Shown: one piece after another, positions 1-7,194 of the stretch
How positions within the stretch are numbered: the stretch's first letter is position 1
Layout of the letters: each line of letters opens with the position of its first letter
Source of the DNA: DASYYE01 sp035946955
GTDB taxonomy: Bacteria; Actinomycetota; Actinomycetes; Streptosporangiales; Streptosporangiaceae
DNA length: 9,991 bases
Direction of reading: 5' to 3'
NCBI GenBank assembly: GCA_035946955.1
Contig: DASYYE010000024.1
Location: forward strand, 1-9,991
Notes under the pieces: generated by a model
Seen by the model: only the letters and a program-made list of their open reading frames with translations
Told to the model about the DNA's origin: nothing
Databases searched by the model: none
Position numbers and translations under genes: made by a program

Positions 1-44
1 TGACCGCGCAGTACATCGGGGGGGCCTTTGAGGCAGCGCACTGA
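1..44 (+). CDS. atpB: ATP synthase subunit a, C-terminal end (partial)
   Basis: Only the last 13 codons are present, reading TAQYIGGAFEAAH from base 3 to a TGA stop at 42-44. Subunit a is the membrane stator channel of the Fo sector that passes protons to the c-ring. The identification rests on two things: position directly upstream of atpE in the standard atpB-E-F-H-A-G-D-C order, and a tail that resembles the aromatic, small-residue end of actinobacterial subunit a (a YIGGA-type segment ending in His). No functional residue is inside the window. The gene is cut by the window edge, not truncated biologically as far as can be seen. Confidence 0.8.
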   Translation, partial: TAQYIGGAFEAAH

Positions 45-154
45 CATGACCAGAGACTCCAGGCGCGGGCTTGGCTCCGGAACACGTCCCAGCCGGTCTC
101 GCCCACTGAACCGCCGCGGAGAAACCGTTGGCTCAACCGCAAAGGAAAGCACAC

Positions 155-427
155 ATGCATAGCCTCGTTCACTTCCTGGCTGCTGCAGGCAACACAAACA
201 GCGTGATCAGCATAAACATGGGCGCTATCGCCTTCGGGCTTGCGGCCATCGGGCCTGGCATCGGCATCGGGCTGATCTTCGGGCACGGAGTCGAAGCCAT
301 GGCCCGGCAGCCGGAAGCGGCGGGAATGATCCGCGCCAACATGTACATCGGGTTCGCGCTGACGGAGGCGCTGGCCCTGATCGGTTTCGTGGTCCCCTAC
401 GTCTTCCACTACTCCTCGCTGAAGTAA
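155..427 (+). CDS. atpE: ATP synthase subunit c (proton-translocating rotor ring)
   Basis: Subunit c is the proteolipid that oligomerises into the Fo rotor ring. The product is 90 aa, a helical hairpin. Helix 1 (about 23-45) contains the glycine-rich packing motif GPGIGIG at 33-39. The polar loop ARQPE lies at 50-54. Helix 2 (about 63-85) carries the essential acidic residue Glu71 in LTEALALIGF. The Gln and Glu-Ser pattern of sodium-binding c subunits is absent, so proton coupling is inferred. The start is taken at ATG 155 because AAAGGAAAG (141-149) is a good Shine-Dalgarno just upstream; an in-frame TTG at 128 would place that site inside the gene. Even so the N-terminus is longer than the roughly 75-80 aa usual for actinobacterial c, and ATG 218 is a less likely alternative. 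The gene lies 110 bp after atpB and 45 bp before atpF. Confidence 0.95.
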   Translation: MHSLVHFLAAAGNTNSVISINMGAIAFGLAAIGPGIGIGLIFGHGVEAMARQPEAAGMIRANMYIGFALTEALALIGFVVPYVFHYSSLK

Positions 428-472
428 GAGCACAAGAGCCATGGCCCGCATGACAGAGAAAGGCTGACGGTC

Positions 473-1021
473 ATGTTCCTTGCTGCCAACCCGGTGGTCC
501 CGAACTCGAACCCGATCCTCCCCGACCCCGTCGAGCTGATCATCGGCGCGGTCGCGTTCTTCATCGTGCTCGGGGTGCTGTGGAAGGTTCTCCTGCCGCG
601 CATCCAGAAGACCCTGGAGGAGCGCACCGACGCGATCGAAGGCGGACTGAAGCGGGCCGAGGACGCGCAGGAAAAGGCGAACGCGACGCTGGCGGAGTAC
701 CAGCAACAGCTCCAGGAAGCCAGGCATGAGGCCGCGCGCCTGCGTCAGCAGGCGCAGGAGGACGGTGCCGCGATCATCGCCGAAATGCGCGAGCAGGCGA
801 CCGCGGAGGCCCGGCGGCTGGTCGAGGCGGCCAAGGCTCAGATCGAGGCCGACCGTGCCCAGGCGCTCCAGTCGCTGCGGACCGAGGTGGGTGCCCTGGC
901 GGTCGAGCTGGCCAGCCGCGTGGTCGGCGAGTCGCTGGCGGAAGAGGCCCGGCAGCGCCGGGTGGTCGACCGTTTCCTCGACGAGCTCGAAGCGCAGCCG
1001 CAGGCCGCGGGGAGGGGCTGA
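473..1021 (+). CDS. atpF: ATP synthase subunit b (peripheral stalk)
   Basis: Subunit b anchors the stator stalk in the membrane and holds alpha3beta3 static against rotor torque. The 182-aa product has a short N-terminus, one membrane segment at about 21-43 (VELIIGAVAFFIVLGVLWKV), then a long charged coiled coil rich in Ala, Glu, Gln and Arg from about 45 to 165. This is the classic b architecture. The coiled coil ends with SRVVGESL near 147-154, the conserved region that contacts delta. The SD-like AGAAAGG sits about 10 bases before ATG 473. The stop at 1019-1021 is 4 bp before the atpH start, so the two are probably translationally coupled. The gene is separate from delta, unlike the mycobacterial b-delta fusion. 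Confidence 0.95.
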   Translation: MFLAANPVVPNSNPILPDPVELIIGAVAFFIVLGVLWKVLLPRIQKTLEERTDAIEGGLKRAEDAQEKANATLAEYQQQLQEARHEAARLRQQAQEDGAAIIAEMREQATAEARRLVEAAKAQIEADRAQALQSLRTEVGALAVELASRVVGESLAEEARQRRVVDRFLDELEAQPQAAGRG

Positions 1022-1025
1022 GACC

Positions 1026-1838
1026 GTGCAGGGCGCGAGCAGGGCATCGTTCGGTCAGGCCCGGGACTCACTGACTGCGGTCGTGGCGGACCCGGCGGTT
1101 GCCACGACCCTGGGTGAGGAACTCTTCGAGGTCACCGGGCTGCTCGACCGCGAAGTCGGCCTGCGCCGGGCGCTGACCGACCCGACCAGCCCGCAGGGCG
1201 CCAGGTCCGGCCTGGTCCGTGGCCTGCTGGGGGGCAGGGTCTCACATGCCACCCTTGACCTGCTCGTGGACCTGGTCACCGCACGCTGGTCGGTCCCAGG
1301 CGACCTCCCCGACGCGACCGAGCGGCTGGCGGTGCTGGCCACCGTCGCCTCGGCGCGGGAGGGAGACGAGATCGACGACGTGGAGGACGAGCTCTTCCGG
1401 TTCGGCCGCATCGTAGCCGCCAACCCGGAACTCCACGCCGCCCTGTCCAGCCCGCTCGCGCCCGATGACGCGAAGCGGTCACTGGTGCGGACCCTGCTGG
1501 GGGACAAGGTGTCCGCGGTGTCGCTGCGCCTGCTCAGCCAGGCCGTGGCCGGCACGCGCGGGCGCAGCCTGGACGCCACGCTGACCGAGTACATGCGCCT
1601 TGCCGCCTCCTGGCGGGAGCGCCTGATCGCGGAGGTGCGGGTCGCTACCGCGCTCACCGATACCCAGCGCCAGCGCCTGGCCGCCGCGCTCTCCCAGCTC
1701 TACGGACATGGCGTCCAGATCAACGTCGTGCTCGACCCACACGTGGTGGGTGGCATGTCGATCCAGATCGGGGACGAGTTCATCGACGGCAGCCTGAGCA
1801 ACCGGCTGGCCACCCTGCGACGTCGGCTGGCGGCATGA
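1026..1838 (+). CDS. atpH: ATP synthase subunit delta (OSCP-type stator subunit, duplicated N-domain)
   Basis: Delta sits on top of the F1 head and links alpha to the b stalk. The start is GTG 1026, with GGAGGGG at 1011-1017 eight bases upstream; the open frame runs further upstream, but that is only read-through in the atpF shadow. The product is 270 aa, much longer than the roughly 180 aa E. coli delta. The extra length comes from an internal duplication: residues 29-84 and 119-174 align (EELF...LTDPTSPQGARSGLVRGLLG against DELF...LSSPLAPDDAKRSLVRTLLG). The C-terminal domain is typical, with VVLDPHVVGGMSIQIGDEFI (234-253) followed by DGSLSNRLATLRRRL. Extended delta subunits are known in actinobacteria, including the mycobacterial b-delta protein. 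The gene lies between atpF (4 bp gap) and atpA (46 bp gap). Confidence 0.95.
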   Translation: MQGASRASFGQARDSLTAVVADPAVATTLGEELFEVTGLLDREVGLRRALTDPTSPQGARSGLVRGLLGGRVSHATLDLLVDLVTARWSVPGDLPDATERLAVLATVASAREGDEIDDVEDELFRFGRIVAANPELHAALSSPLAPDDAKRSLVRTLLGDKVSAVSLRLLSQAVAGTRGRSLDATLTEYMRLAASWRERLIAEVRVATALTDTQRQRLAAALSQLYGHGVQINVVLDPHVVGGMSIQIGDEFIDGSLSNRLATLRRRLAA

Positions 1839-1884
1839 GCACGGCCAGCCACACCCACACCCTGACGAGAGAGACAGAAGGACC

Positions 1885-3531
1885 ATGGCGGAGCTGACAA
1901 TCCGGCCCGACGAGATCCGTGACGCGCTGGCGAGTTTCGTCCAGTCTTATGAGCCCGAAGGCGCTTCCCGCCAGGAGGTCGGCACGGTCTCCGAGTGTGG
2001 CGACGGCATCGCCCGGGTCGAGGGCCTGCCCTCGGCCATGGCCAACGAACTGCTGGAGTTCGAAGGCGGGATTCGCGGGCTCGCGCTCAACCTGGACGTG
2101 CGCGAGATCGGCGTGGTGATCCTGGGCGACTTCAGCAAGATCGAAGAGGGCCAGCAGGTGCGCCGCACCGGCGAGGTGCTGTCCGTGCCCGTGGGCGACG
2201 GCTTCCTCGGCCGCGTGGTGGACCCGCTGGGGATCCCGCTGGATGGCAAGGGCGAGATCGAGGGCACGGTCCTGCGGGCACTGGAGCTGCAGGCCCCCAC
2301 GGTGGTGCAGCGCCAGAAGGTGAGCGAGCCGCTCCAGACCGGCATCAAGGCGATCGACGCCATGACCCCGATCGGCCGCGGCCAGCGTGAGCTGATCATC
2401 GGCGACCGGCAGACCGGCAAGTCCGCGATCGCACTCGACACCATCATCAACCAGCGGCAGAACTGGGAGTCCGGCGACCCGGCCAAGCAGGTCAAGTGCA
2501 TCTACGTCGCGGTCGGCCAGAAGGGCTCCACCATCGCCCAGGTGCGCCAGGCGCTCGAAGACCACGGCGCCATGGAGTACACCACGATCGTGGCCGCGCC
2601 CGCCTCCGACCCGGCCGGCTTCAAGTACGTCGCCCCCTACACCGGCTCAGCCATCGGCCAGCACTGGATGTACGCGGGCCAGCACGTGCTCATCGTGTTC
2701 GACGACCTGTCCAAGCAGGCCGAGGCATACCGGGCGATCTCACTGCTGCTGCGCAGGCCACCTGGCCGTGAGGCCTACCCAGGCGACGTCTTCTACCTCC
2801 ACTCACGGCTGCTGGAGCGCTGCGCCAAGCTCTCCAATGACATGGGCAACGGGTCGCTGACCGGGTTGCCGGTCATCGAGACCAAGGCCAACGACATCTC
2901 CGCCTACATCCCGACCAACGTCATCTCCATCACCGACGGCCAGATCTTCCTGGAGACCGACCTGTTCAACTCCGGGGTCCGGCCAGCCATCAACGTCGGG
3001 CGCTCGGTCTCCCGAGTGGGCGGCGACGCCCAGGTGAAGGCCATGAGGAAGGTCTCGGGCGGCCTCAAGCTCGGGCTGTCGCAGTACCGCGACCTGGAGG
3101 CGTTCGCGGCGTTCGCCTCCGACCTCGACGCGGTCTCGCGTGCCCAGCTCGACCGGGGGGCGCGACTGGTGGAGATGCTCAAGCAGCCGCAGTACGCGCC
3201 TGTCCCGGTGGAGCGCCAGGTGGCGATGATCTGGGCGGGAAGCAACGGTTACCTCGACGATGTGCCGGTCGAGGACGTCGGCCGGTTCGAGGAGGAATTC
3301 CTCGACGCCATCGCCCGCCGCCACGCGGGTATCTACGAGGCGATCCGCGAGACCGGCCAGCTCTCTGACGACACCGTCACCGCGCTCAAGGACGCGGTGG
3401 GGGACTTCCGTCGCGGCTTCGAGCTCGGCAGTGGGCAGATGCTGGTCGCTGACGAGCAGGTCGAGCCGCTGGCGCCAGAAGAGGACGAGCAGGAACAGCT
3501 CAAGCGCTACAGCACCAAGCCGGCGAGCTGA
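1885..3531 (+). CDS. atpA: ATP synthase subunit alpha
   Basis: Alpha forms the non-catalytic nucleotide sites of the alpha3beta3 head. The product is 548 aa. An N-terminal beta-barrel (about 25-95) contains VGTVSECGDGIARVEGLP. The nucleotide-binding domain has the P-loop GDRQTGKS at 173-180 and a Walker B strand VLIVFDD at 268-274. The arginine finger that completes the catalytic site on beta is Arg377 in SVSRVGG. The C-terminal helical domain follows, then an acidic, Glu/Gln-rich tail (PEEDEQEQLKRYSTKPAS) of the kind seen as an extension in actinobacterial alpha. AGAAGGA just upstream of ATG 1885 is a clear ribosome binding site. The spacing to atpH is 46 bp and to atpG 57 bp. All key motifs are intact. 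Confidence 0.98.
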   Translation: MAELTIRPDEIRDALASFVQSYEPEGASRQEVGTVSECGDGIARVEGLPSAMANELLEFEGGIRGLALNLDVREIGVVILGDFSKIEEGQQVRRTGEVLSVPVGDGFLGRVVDPLGIPLDGKGEIEGTVLRALELQAPTVVQRQKVSEPLQTGIKAIDAMTPIGRGQRELIIGDRQTGKSAIALDTIINQRQNWESGDPAKQVKCIYVAVGQKGSTIAQVRQALEDHGAMEYTTIVAAPASDPAGFKYVAPYTGSAIGQHWMYAGQHVLIVFDDLSKQAEAYRAISLLLRRPPGREAYPGDVFYLHSRLLERCAKLSNDMGNGSLTGLPVIETKANDISAYIPTNVISITDGQIFLETDLFNSGVRPAINVGRSVSRVGGDAQVKAMRKVSGGLKLGLSQYRDLEAFAAFASDLDAVSRAQLDRGARLVEMLKQPQYAPVPVERQVAMIWAGSNGYLDDVPVEDVGRFEEEFLDAIARRHAGIYEAIRETGQLSDDTVTALKDAVGDFRRGFELGSGQMLVADEQVEPLAPEEDEQEQLKRYSTKPAS

Positions 3532-3588
3532 GCGCGCGGGCCAGGACAGACAGAGCACAGGGCGAGCGAGGACAGGAACAGTCAGGAC

Positions 3589-4500
3589 ATGGGAGCACAA
3601 CTGCGAGCGGTGCGGCAGCGGATCCGCTCCATCCAGTCCACTGCCAAGATCACCCGCGCCCAGGAGCTGATCGCGGCCTCCCGGATCATCCGCGCCCAGC
3701 AGCGGGTCCGTGACGCCACGCCCTACGCGCGGGAACTCACACACGCCGTGGAGGCGGTGGTCAGCCGTTCGCCCCAGATCGACCACCCGCTCGTCCGTGA
3801 GGCACCGGACCGGAAACGGGCAGCCATCCTCGTCCTCACCAGTGACCGTGGCTTCGCTGGCGGCTACAACGCCAACGTGCTGCGGGAGGCCCAGCGACTG
3901 CGGGCCATGCTGGACGAGAGCGGCCTCGCCACGGCCACGTACGTGACCGGCGCCAAGGGGATCGGCTGGCACCGCTTCCGTGACATGGACCGGGCCGGGG
4001 AGTGGCAGGGATTCTCCGACACCCCCTCGCAGGCCAACGCGGCCGAGGTCACCGAGGCCCTGCTCACAGCCTTCAACCAGGACACGGCCGAGGGCGGGGT
4101 GGACGAGATCCACATCGTGTACACCGAGTTCGTGTCCATGCTCACGCAGCGGCCCGCGGTCCACCGCATCCTGCCGCTGGAGATCACTGACGTCGAGGGA
4201 GAGCCAGCCAGCGGCCCGATCCCGGTCTATGAGTTCGAGCCGTCGGCGCAGGTGGTTTTGGATGCCCTTCTTCCTTGGTATGTGGAGAACAGGGTCTATC
4301 ACGCGTTGCTGGAGGCCGCGGCCGCTGAGATCGCGGCCCGGCGGCGCGCGATGAAGTCGGCGACCGACAACGCCAAGGACCTGCTCAACAAGTTCACCAT
4401 TGAGGCGAACAAAGCACGCCAAGCCGAGATCACCCAGGAAATCAGCGAGATCGTCGGCGGCGCCAACGCGCTGGCCGAGTCGATCGCAGGGAGTGAGTGA
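3589..4500 (+). CDS. atpG: ATP synthase subunit gamma (central rotor shaft)
   Basis: Gamma is the rotating shaft that couples the c-ring to the catalytic sites. The product is 303 aa. The N-terminal helix begins MGAQLRAVRQRIRSIQSTAK followed by ITRAQELIAASRI; the C-terminal helix contains RAMKSATDNAKDLLNKFTIE and the run ARQAEITQEISEIVGGANAL. These two helices form the coiled-coil shaft, with the Rossmann-like domain between them (ILVLTSDRGFAGGYN at about 85-99). There is no long insertion before DEIHIVYTEF of the sort described for mycobacterial gamma. Gln replaces the Met usual in ITRAM, and Trp replaces the Arg usual in LLPRYVENR; these comparisons are from memory. Bases 4255-4311 use unusually AT-ended codons (see findings). 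The 57-bp leader has three AGGACA repeats (3543, 3569, 3584); AGGAA at 3574-3578 is the best-spaced SD. The stop overlaps a GTG in the atpD frame. Confidence 0.97.
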   Translation: MGAQLRAVRQRIRSIQSTAKITRAQELIAASRIIRAQQRVRDATPYARELTHAVEAVVSRSPQIDHPLVREAPDRKRAAILVLTSDRGFAGGYNANVLREAQRLRAMLDESGLATATYVTGAKGIGWHRFRDMDRAGEWQGFSDTPSQANAAEVTEALLTAFNQDTAEGGVDEIHIVYTEFVSMLTQRPAVHRILPLEITDVEGEPASGPIPVYEFEPSAQVVLDALLPWYVENRVYHALLEAAAAEIAARRRAMKSATDNAKDLLNKFTIEANKARQAEITQEISEIVGGANALAESIAGSE

Positions 4501-4508
4501 GAACCACC

Positions 4509-5978
4509 ATGACCGCAACCGTAGAGAACGCCACCACCGGGGGCGGCCAGGGCAGCGCCGACAGCGGCGGCCAGACCGGCCAGGTAGCCCGGATCATCGG
4601 TCCCGTCGTGGACGTGGAGTTCACCACCGAGCAGATGCCCGAGATCTACAACGCGCTGCACGTGGACGTCACGATGGGCGACGAGACCAAGACCCTGACC
4701 CTGGAGGTCGCCCAGCACATCGGGGAGAACCGGGTGCGGGCGATCTCCATGCAGCCCACCGACGGCCTGGTGCGGGGCGCGGTCGTCACCGACACCGGCG
4801 GCCCGATCTCGGTCCCTGTGGGAGACGTGACCAAAGGGCACGTGTTCAACGTCCTAGGCCAGACCCTGGACGTCCCGACCGCCTCGCTGGACGTCAAGGA
4901 GCGCTGGTCGATCCACCGTGACCCGCCACCGTTCGACCAGCTCGAGCCACGCACCGAGATCCTCGAGACCGGAATCAAGGTGCTCGACCTGCTCACCCCG
5001 TACGTCAAGGGCGGCAAGATCGGCCTGTTCGGCGGCGCCGGCGTCGGCAAGACGGTGCTCATCCAGGAGATGATCACCCGGGTCGCCAAGAACTTCGGTG
5101 GTGTGTCGGTGTTCGCCGGGGTGGGGGAGCGCACCCGTGAGGGCAATGACCTCTTCATCGAGATGACCGAGTCCAAGGTCATCAAGGACACCGCCCTGGT
5201 GTTCGGCCAGATGGACGAGCCGCCCGGCACCCGGCTGCGGGTCGGCCTCGCCGCGCTGACGATGGCGGAGTACTTCCGCGACGTGCAGGGCCAGGACGTG
5301 CTGCTGTTCATCGACAACATCTTCCGTTTCACGCAGGCGGGCTCGGAGGTCTCCACGCTGCTCGGCCGGATGCCCTCCGCAGTGGGCTACCAGCCGACCT
5401 TGGCGGACGAGATGGGCCAGCTCCAGGAGCGGATCACCTCCACCCGCGGGCACGCGATCACCTCGATGCAGGCGATCTACGTCCCGGCCGACGACTACAC
5501 CGACCCGGCGCCCGCCACCACGTTCGCGCACCTGGACGCCACCACCGCACTGGACAGGGCGATCACCGAGAAGGGGATCTACCCAGCGGTGGACCCGCTC
5601 GCGTCCACCTCCCGGATCCTGGACGCCGCCTACATCGGCCAGGAGCACTACGACGTCGCCCGCGAGGTGCTGCGGATCCTGCAGCGTTACAAGGAGCTGC
5701 AGGACATCATCGCGATCCTCGGCATCGACGAGCTGTCCGAAGAGGACCAGGTCACGGTCAAGCGGGCCCGGCGGATCGAGCGCTTCCTGTCCCACCCGAT
5801 GTTCGTGGCCGAGCAGTTCACTGGCCAGCCGGGCGTGTTCGTGCCGCTGACCGAGACGGTCGCGTCGTTCAAGGCACTGACCGAGGGCAAGTACGACCAC
5901 ATCCCGGAGCAGGCGTTCTACATGTGCGGCGGGATCGAGGACGTGGAGCGCAAGGCCGCGGAACTGGAGCGCCAGTGA
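4509..5978 (+). CDS. atpD: ATP synthase subunit beta (catalytic)
   Basis: Beta hydrolyses and synthesises ATP in the F1 head. The start is taken at ATG 4509 (MTATVENA), which matches the usual actinobacterial MTTTVE-type N-terminus; it gives 489 aa and an 8-bp gap after atpG. An in-frame GTG at 4497, overlapping the atpG stop as GTGA and close to AGGGAG (4488-4493), is a possible alternative start adding four residues. Motifs: P-loop GGAGVGKT at 175-182, catalytic Glu207 in GERTREG (26 residues after the P-loop Lys, the same spacing as in E. coli), the Walker B region LLFIDNIFRFTQAGSEV, and the DELSEED loop at 407-413 that contacts gamma and epsilon. A Gly/Ser/Gln-rich stretch at about 9-25 before VARIIGPVVDVEF looks longer than usual. 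The stop overlaps the atpC start. Confidence 0.98.
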   Translation: MTATVENATTGGGQGSADSGGQTGQVARIIGPVVDVEFTTEQMPEIYNALHVDVTMGDETKTLTLEVAQHIGENRVRAISMQPTDGLVRGAVVTDTGGPISVPVGDVTKGHVFNVLGQTLDVPTASLDVKERWSIHRDPPPFDQLEPRTEILETGIKVLDLLTPYVKGGKIGLFGGAGVGKTVLIQEMITRVAKNFGGVSVFAGVGERTREGNDLFIEMTESKVIKDTALVFGQMDEPPGTRLRVGLAALTMAEYFRDVQGQDVLLFIDNIFRFTQAGSEVSTLLGRMPSAVGYQPTLADEMGQLQERITSTRGHAITSMQAIYVPADDYTDPAPATTFAHLDATTALDRAITEKGIYPAVDPLASTSRILDAAYIGQEHYDVAREVLRILQRYKELQDIIAILGIDELSEEDQVTVKRARRIERFLSHPMFVAEQFTGQPGVFVPLTETVASFKALTEGKYDHIPEQAFYMCGGIEDVERKAAELERQ

Positions 5979-6376
5979 CGCTACGCGTAGAGCTGGTTGC
6001 TCCGGACCGTGTGGTCTGGTCGGGCCACGCGCGGATGGTGATCGCCAAGACCCTGGACGGGGATGTGGGCGTCCTGACCAACCATCCGCCGGTCATCGGC
6101 ATCCTGGCGGAAGGCAGCGTGGTCCGGGTGCTGGACGTCGAGGGCTCACCGCCTGACGGCCCCAGCGAGGTCGTGGCCGCGGTCAGCAGTGGCTTCCTGT
6201 CGGTCGCTGACGACCGGGTATCGATCCTGGCCCGCCAGGCTCAGCTCGGCACTCAGGTGGACACCGCCGCGGTGCAGGCCAGCCTCGAAGCGGCCGAGTC
6301 GGCGCTCGCGGGGGACCAGCCCGAAGCCAAGTACTCGCGAGCCCTGTTGCGGGCCGCAGGCGAGCAACGGTCCTGA
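5975..6376 (+). CDS. atpC: ATP synthase subunit epsilon
   Basis: Epsilon binds the base of gamma in the rotor and can restrain ATP hydrolysis. The start is GTG 5975, which overlaps the atpD stop in a 4-bp GTGA and is preceded by GGAG at 5966-5969; this is a typical translationally coupled junction. The product is 133 aa. The N-terminal beta-sandwich holds LRVELVAPDRVVWSGHARMV (3-22), then GDVGVLTNHPPVIGIL (29-44) and VSSGFLSVADDRVSIL, all hallmark epsilon segments. The C-terminal helical hairpin follows (QVDTAAVQASLEAAESAL, then KYSRALLRAAGEQRS). The loop at about residues 56-64 (EGSPPDGPS) is slightly extended. It is the last subunit gene of the operon and lies 27 bp before the DUF2550 gene in the same frame. 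Confidence 0.95.
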   Translation: MTLRVELVAPDRVVWSGHARMVIAKTLDGDVGVLTNHPPVIGILAEGSVVRVLDVEGSPPDGPSEVVAAVSSGFLSVADDRVSILARQAQLGTQVDTAAVQASLEAAESALAGDQPEAKYSRALLRAAGEQRS

Positions 6377-6403
6377 CCAAGGACGCGGGCGGCCGGGCCG
6401 GAG

Positions 6404-6847
6404 ATGGACACAGTCCTCGCGCTCGGTGCGGCCTGGGTCTTGGCTGGCTCCCTGGTCGCGGGCCTGACGGCCTTGACGTGCCTGGTCCTCAGGCGCAAAG
6501 TCCTGGACCGGCGCGGGGGCACCGTGGAGTGTGGCGTGCGGCGGCCTGGCGGTGTGTGGCGCCTCGGAGTGGCCGCCTACGGCCCTGCCGAACTGCGCTG
6601 GTACGCGGGTCTCGGTGTGCTGCTCCGCGCGGACGAGGTACTGGCTCGCCGCACCCTGTCGGTGACGTCACAGCGGCCTGCTGACGCGGGGGAGGCCGCC
6701 CGGCTGGGACGCGAGATGGTGGTAGTGACCTGCCGGGACGGGCACGGCCCTGACATGGTCGAACTGGCCCTGCGGTCCGCCGCGCTGACGGGCTTCCTGG
6801 CCTGGCTGGAGTCTGCCCCGCCTGGCTCCCACCTGCTCCCTCACTAG
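6404..6847 (+). CDS. DUF2550 family membrane protein
   Basis: This is a 147-aa protein of unknown function. One N-terminal membrane segment (about 4-29) is followed by a basic RRK...RR stretch that suggests the remainder is cytoplasmic. The body contains RRGGTVECGVR (36-46), WRLGVAAYG, LRWYAG and a C-terminal LALRSAALTGFLAWLESAPP. This pattern matches DUF2550 proteins (the Rv1312 type), which in many actinobacteria sit directly after atpC. The gene lies 27 bp after atpC and so is probably cotranscribed with the operon; a role in ATP synthase assembly or membrane homeostasis is only a guess from context. GGAG touches the ATG, too close to be a good SD, and AAGGA at 6379-6383 is too far, so translation is likely weak or coupled. 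No convincing terminator follows it. Confidence 0.85.
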   Translation: MDTVLALGAAWVLAGSLVAGLTALTCLVLRRKVLDRRGGTVECGVRRPGGVWRLGVAAYGPAELRWYAGLGVLLRADEVLARRTLSVTSQRPADAGEAARLGREMVVVTCRDGHGPDMVELALRSAALTGFLAWLESAPPGSHLLPH

Positions 6848-6849
6848 CG

Positions 6850-6918
6850 TCGCTCCTGCGTTCGCTCCGCTCACTTCTCGCTCCGCAGTCCAGGTGCTGC
6901 CGCGCCCCTCCGGCTCGC
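6850..6918. repeat. Dispersed GC-rich repeat, copy A
   Basis: A 69-bp unit begins TCGCTCCTGCGTTCGCTCCG, runs through CGCTCCGCAGTCCAG, and ends CTCCGGCTCGC. It aligns with copy B 121 bp downstream at roughly 84% identity by eye, with one single-base indel and most differences in the seven bases after CAGTCCAG. It looks like the GAGCGAG-type intergenic repeats common in high-GC actinobacteria; no transposase or coding signal accompanies it. Confidence 0.75.
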
Positions 6919-6970
6919 CCTGCTGGTTCTCGCTCGCCTCCGGGGCGCTTTGAGGCGCTGTCTTCCCTCC

Positions 6971-7038
6971 TCGCTCCTGCGCTCGCTGCGCTCGCTCCTC
7001 GCTCGTCAGTCCAGACAGCGCCGCGCCCTCCGGCTCGC
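6971..7038. repeat. Dispersed GC-rich repeat, copy B
   Basis: This 68-bp unit is the second copy of the element at 6850-6918, in the same orientation. It starts TCGCTCCTGCGCTCGCTGCG, contains CGTCAGTCCAG and ends CTCCGGCTCGC. The shared core is CAGTCCAG, seven variable bases, then CGCGCCC and a CTCGC end. A shorter match to this core recurs at 9755-9790 beyond the adenosyltransferase gene. Confidence 0.75.
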
Positions 7039-7127
7039 TCGCGGGTGGTCATGTCTTGTGAGCGACCGCGGACTGGCGGGCTGGCGTCGAATCTGGGTCA
7101 GTTCGGGGACGGGTTCCTCAGTACCCG

Positions 7128-7157
7128 TTGACGCTGCGGGGCTACTGGGAGTACGTT
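7128..7157 (+). promoter_or_regulatory. Promoter of the first secreted-protein gene
   Basis: A housekeeping-type promoter is visible: TTGACG (-35, 7128-7133), an 18-nt spacer, and TACGTT (-10, 7152-7157). Its layout is the same as that of the second paralog at 8314-8343, with the same -35, spacer length and near-identical -10, which supports it. The predicted transcription start, about 7 nt downstream, falls at 7163-7165, exactly where the leader hairpin begins. Confidence 0.6.
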
Positions 7158-7163
7158 TTGTCG

Positions 7164-7194
7164 CAGTTAGTTAGGAGCCTTTCCTTACTAATTG
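7164..7194 (+). promoter_or_regulatory. 5'-leader inverted repeat / hairpin, copy 1
   Basis: The left arm CAGTTAGTTAGGA (7164-7176), loop GCCTT and right arm TCCTTACTAATTG (7182-7194) form a 13-bp stem with one T/T mismatch and one G-U wobble (7166 with 7192). It lies between the predicted transcription start and the SD sequence AGGAG (7197-7201). Copy 2 at 8351-8381 has the same stem with G-C in place of G-U, so pairing is kept. It could be an RNA hairpin or a DNA operator overlapping +1. The AT-rich arms stand out from the GC-rich surroundings. Confidence 0.7.

Larger units (their letters stand above)
6848..7127. other. Gene-free spacer with GC-rich repeats
   Basis: I see no convincing gene between the DUF2550 stop and the promoter of the first secreted-protein gene. 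The first two thirds are composed of CGCTC-type motifs and contain two copies of a 68-69 bp dispersed repeat (entered separately). Open frames here translate to Arg/Leu/Ser low-complexity sequence with no ribosome binding site. Bases 7046-7127 hold nothing recognisable. Confidence 0.7.

Noticed and set aside
128..154. TTG 128 as the start of atpE.
   Set aside because: It lacks an SD of its own and would bury the strong AAAGGAAAG site that serves ATG 155.
46..163. A 38-codon open frame between atpB and atpE.
   Set aside because: There is no SD, the product is Arg/Ser-rich, it overlaps the atpE start, and no family is recognised.
726..1025. Upstream extension of the atpH frame into atpF, which might suggest a longer or fused delta.
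   Set aside because: The extension is Arg/Pro/Ser-rich shadow sequence; GTG 1026 has a good SD and begins a normal delta N-terminus. atpF has its own stop at 1019-1021.
2803..4518. A long minus-strand open frame (571 codons) opposite atpA and atpG.
   Set aside because: It is the antisense shadow of G/C-ended codons in two certain genes; its product is low-complexity, without any recognisable domain.
6850..7038. The repeated units as a CRISPR array.
   Set aside because: There are only two imperfect units, both longer than CRISPR repeats and separated by a GC-rich sequence unlike a spacer; no cas genes are present.
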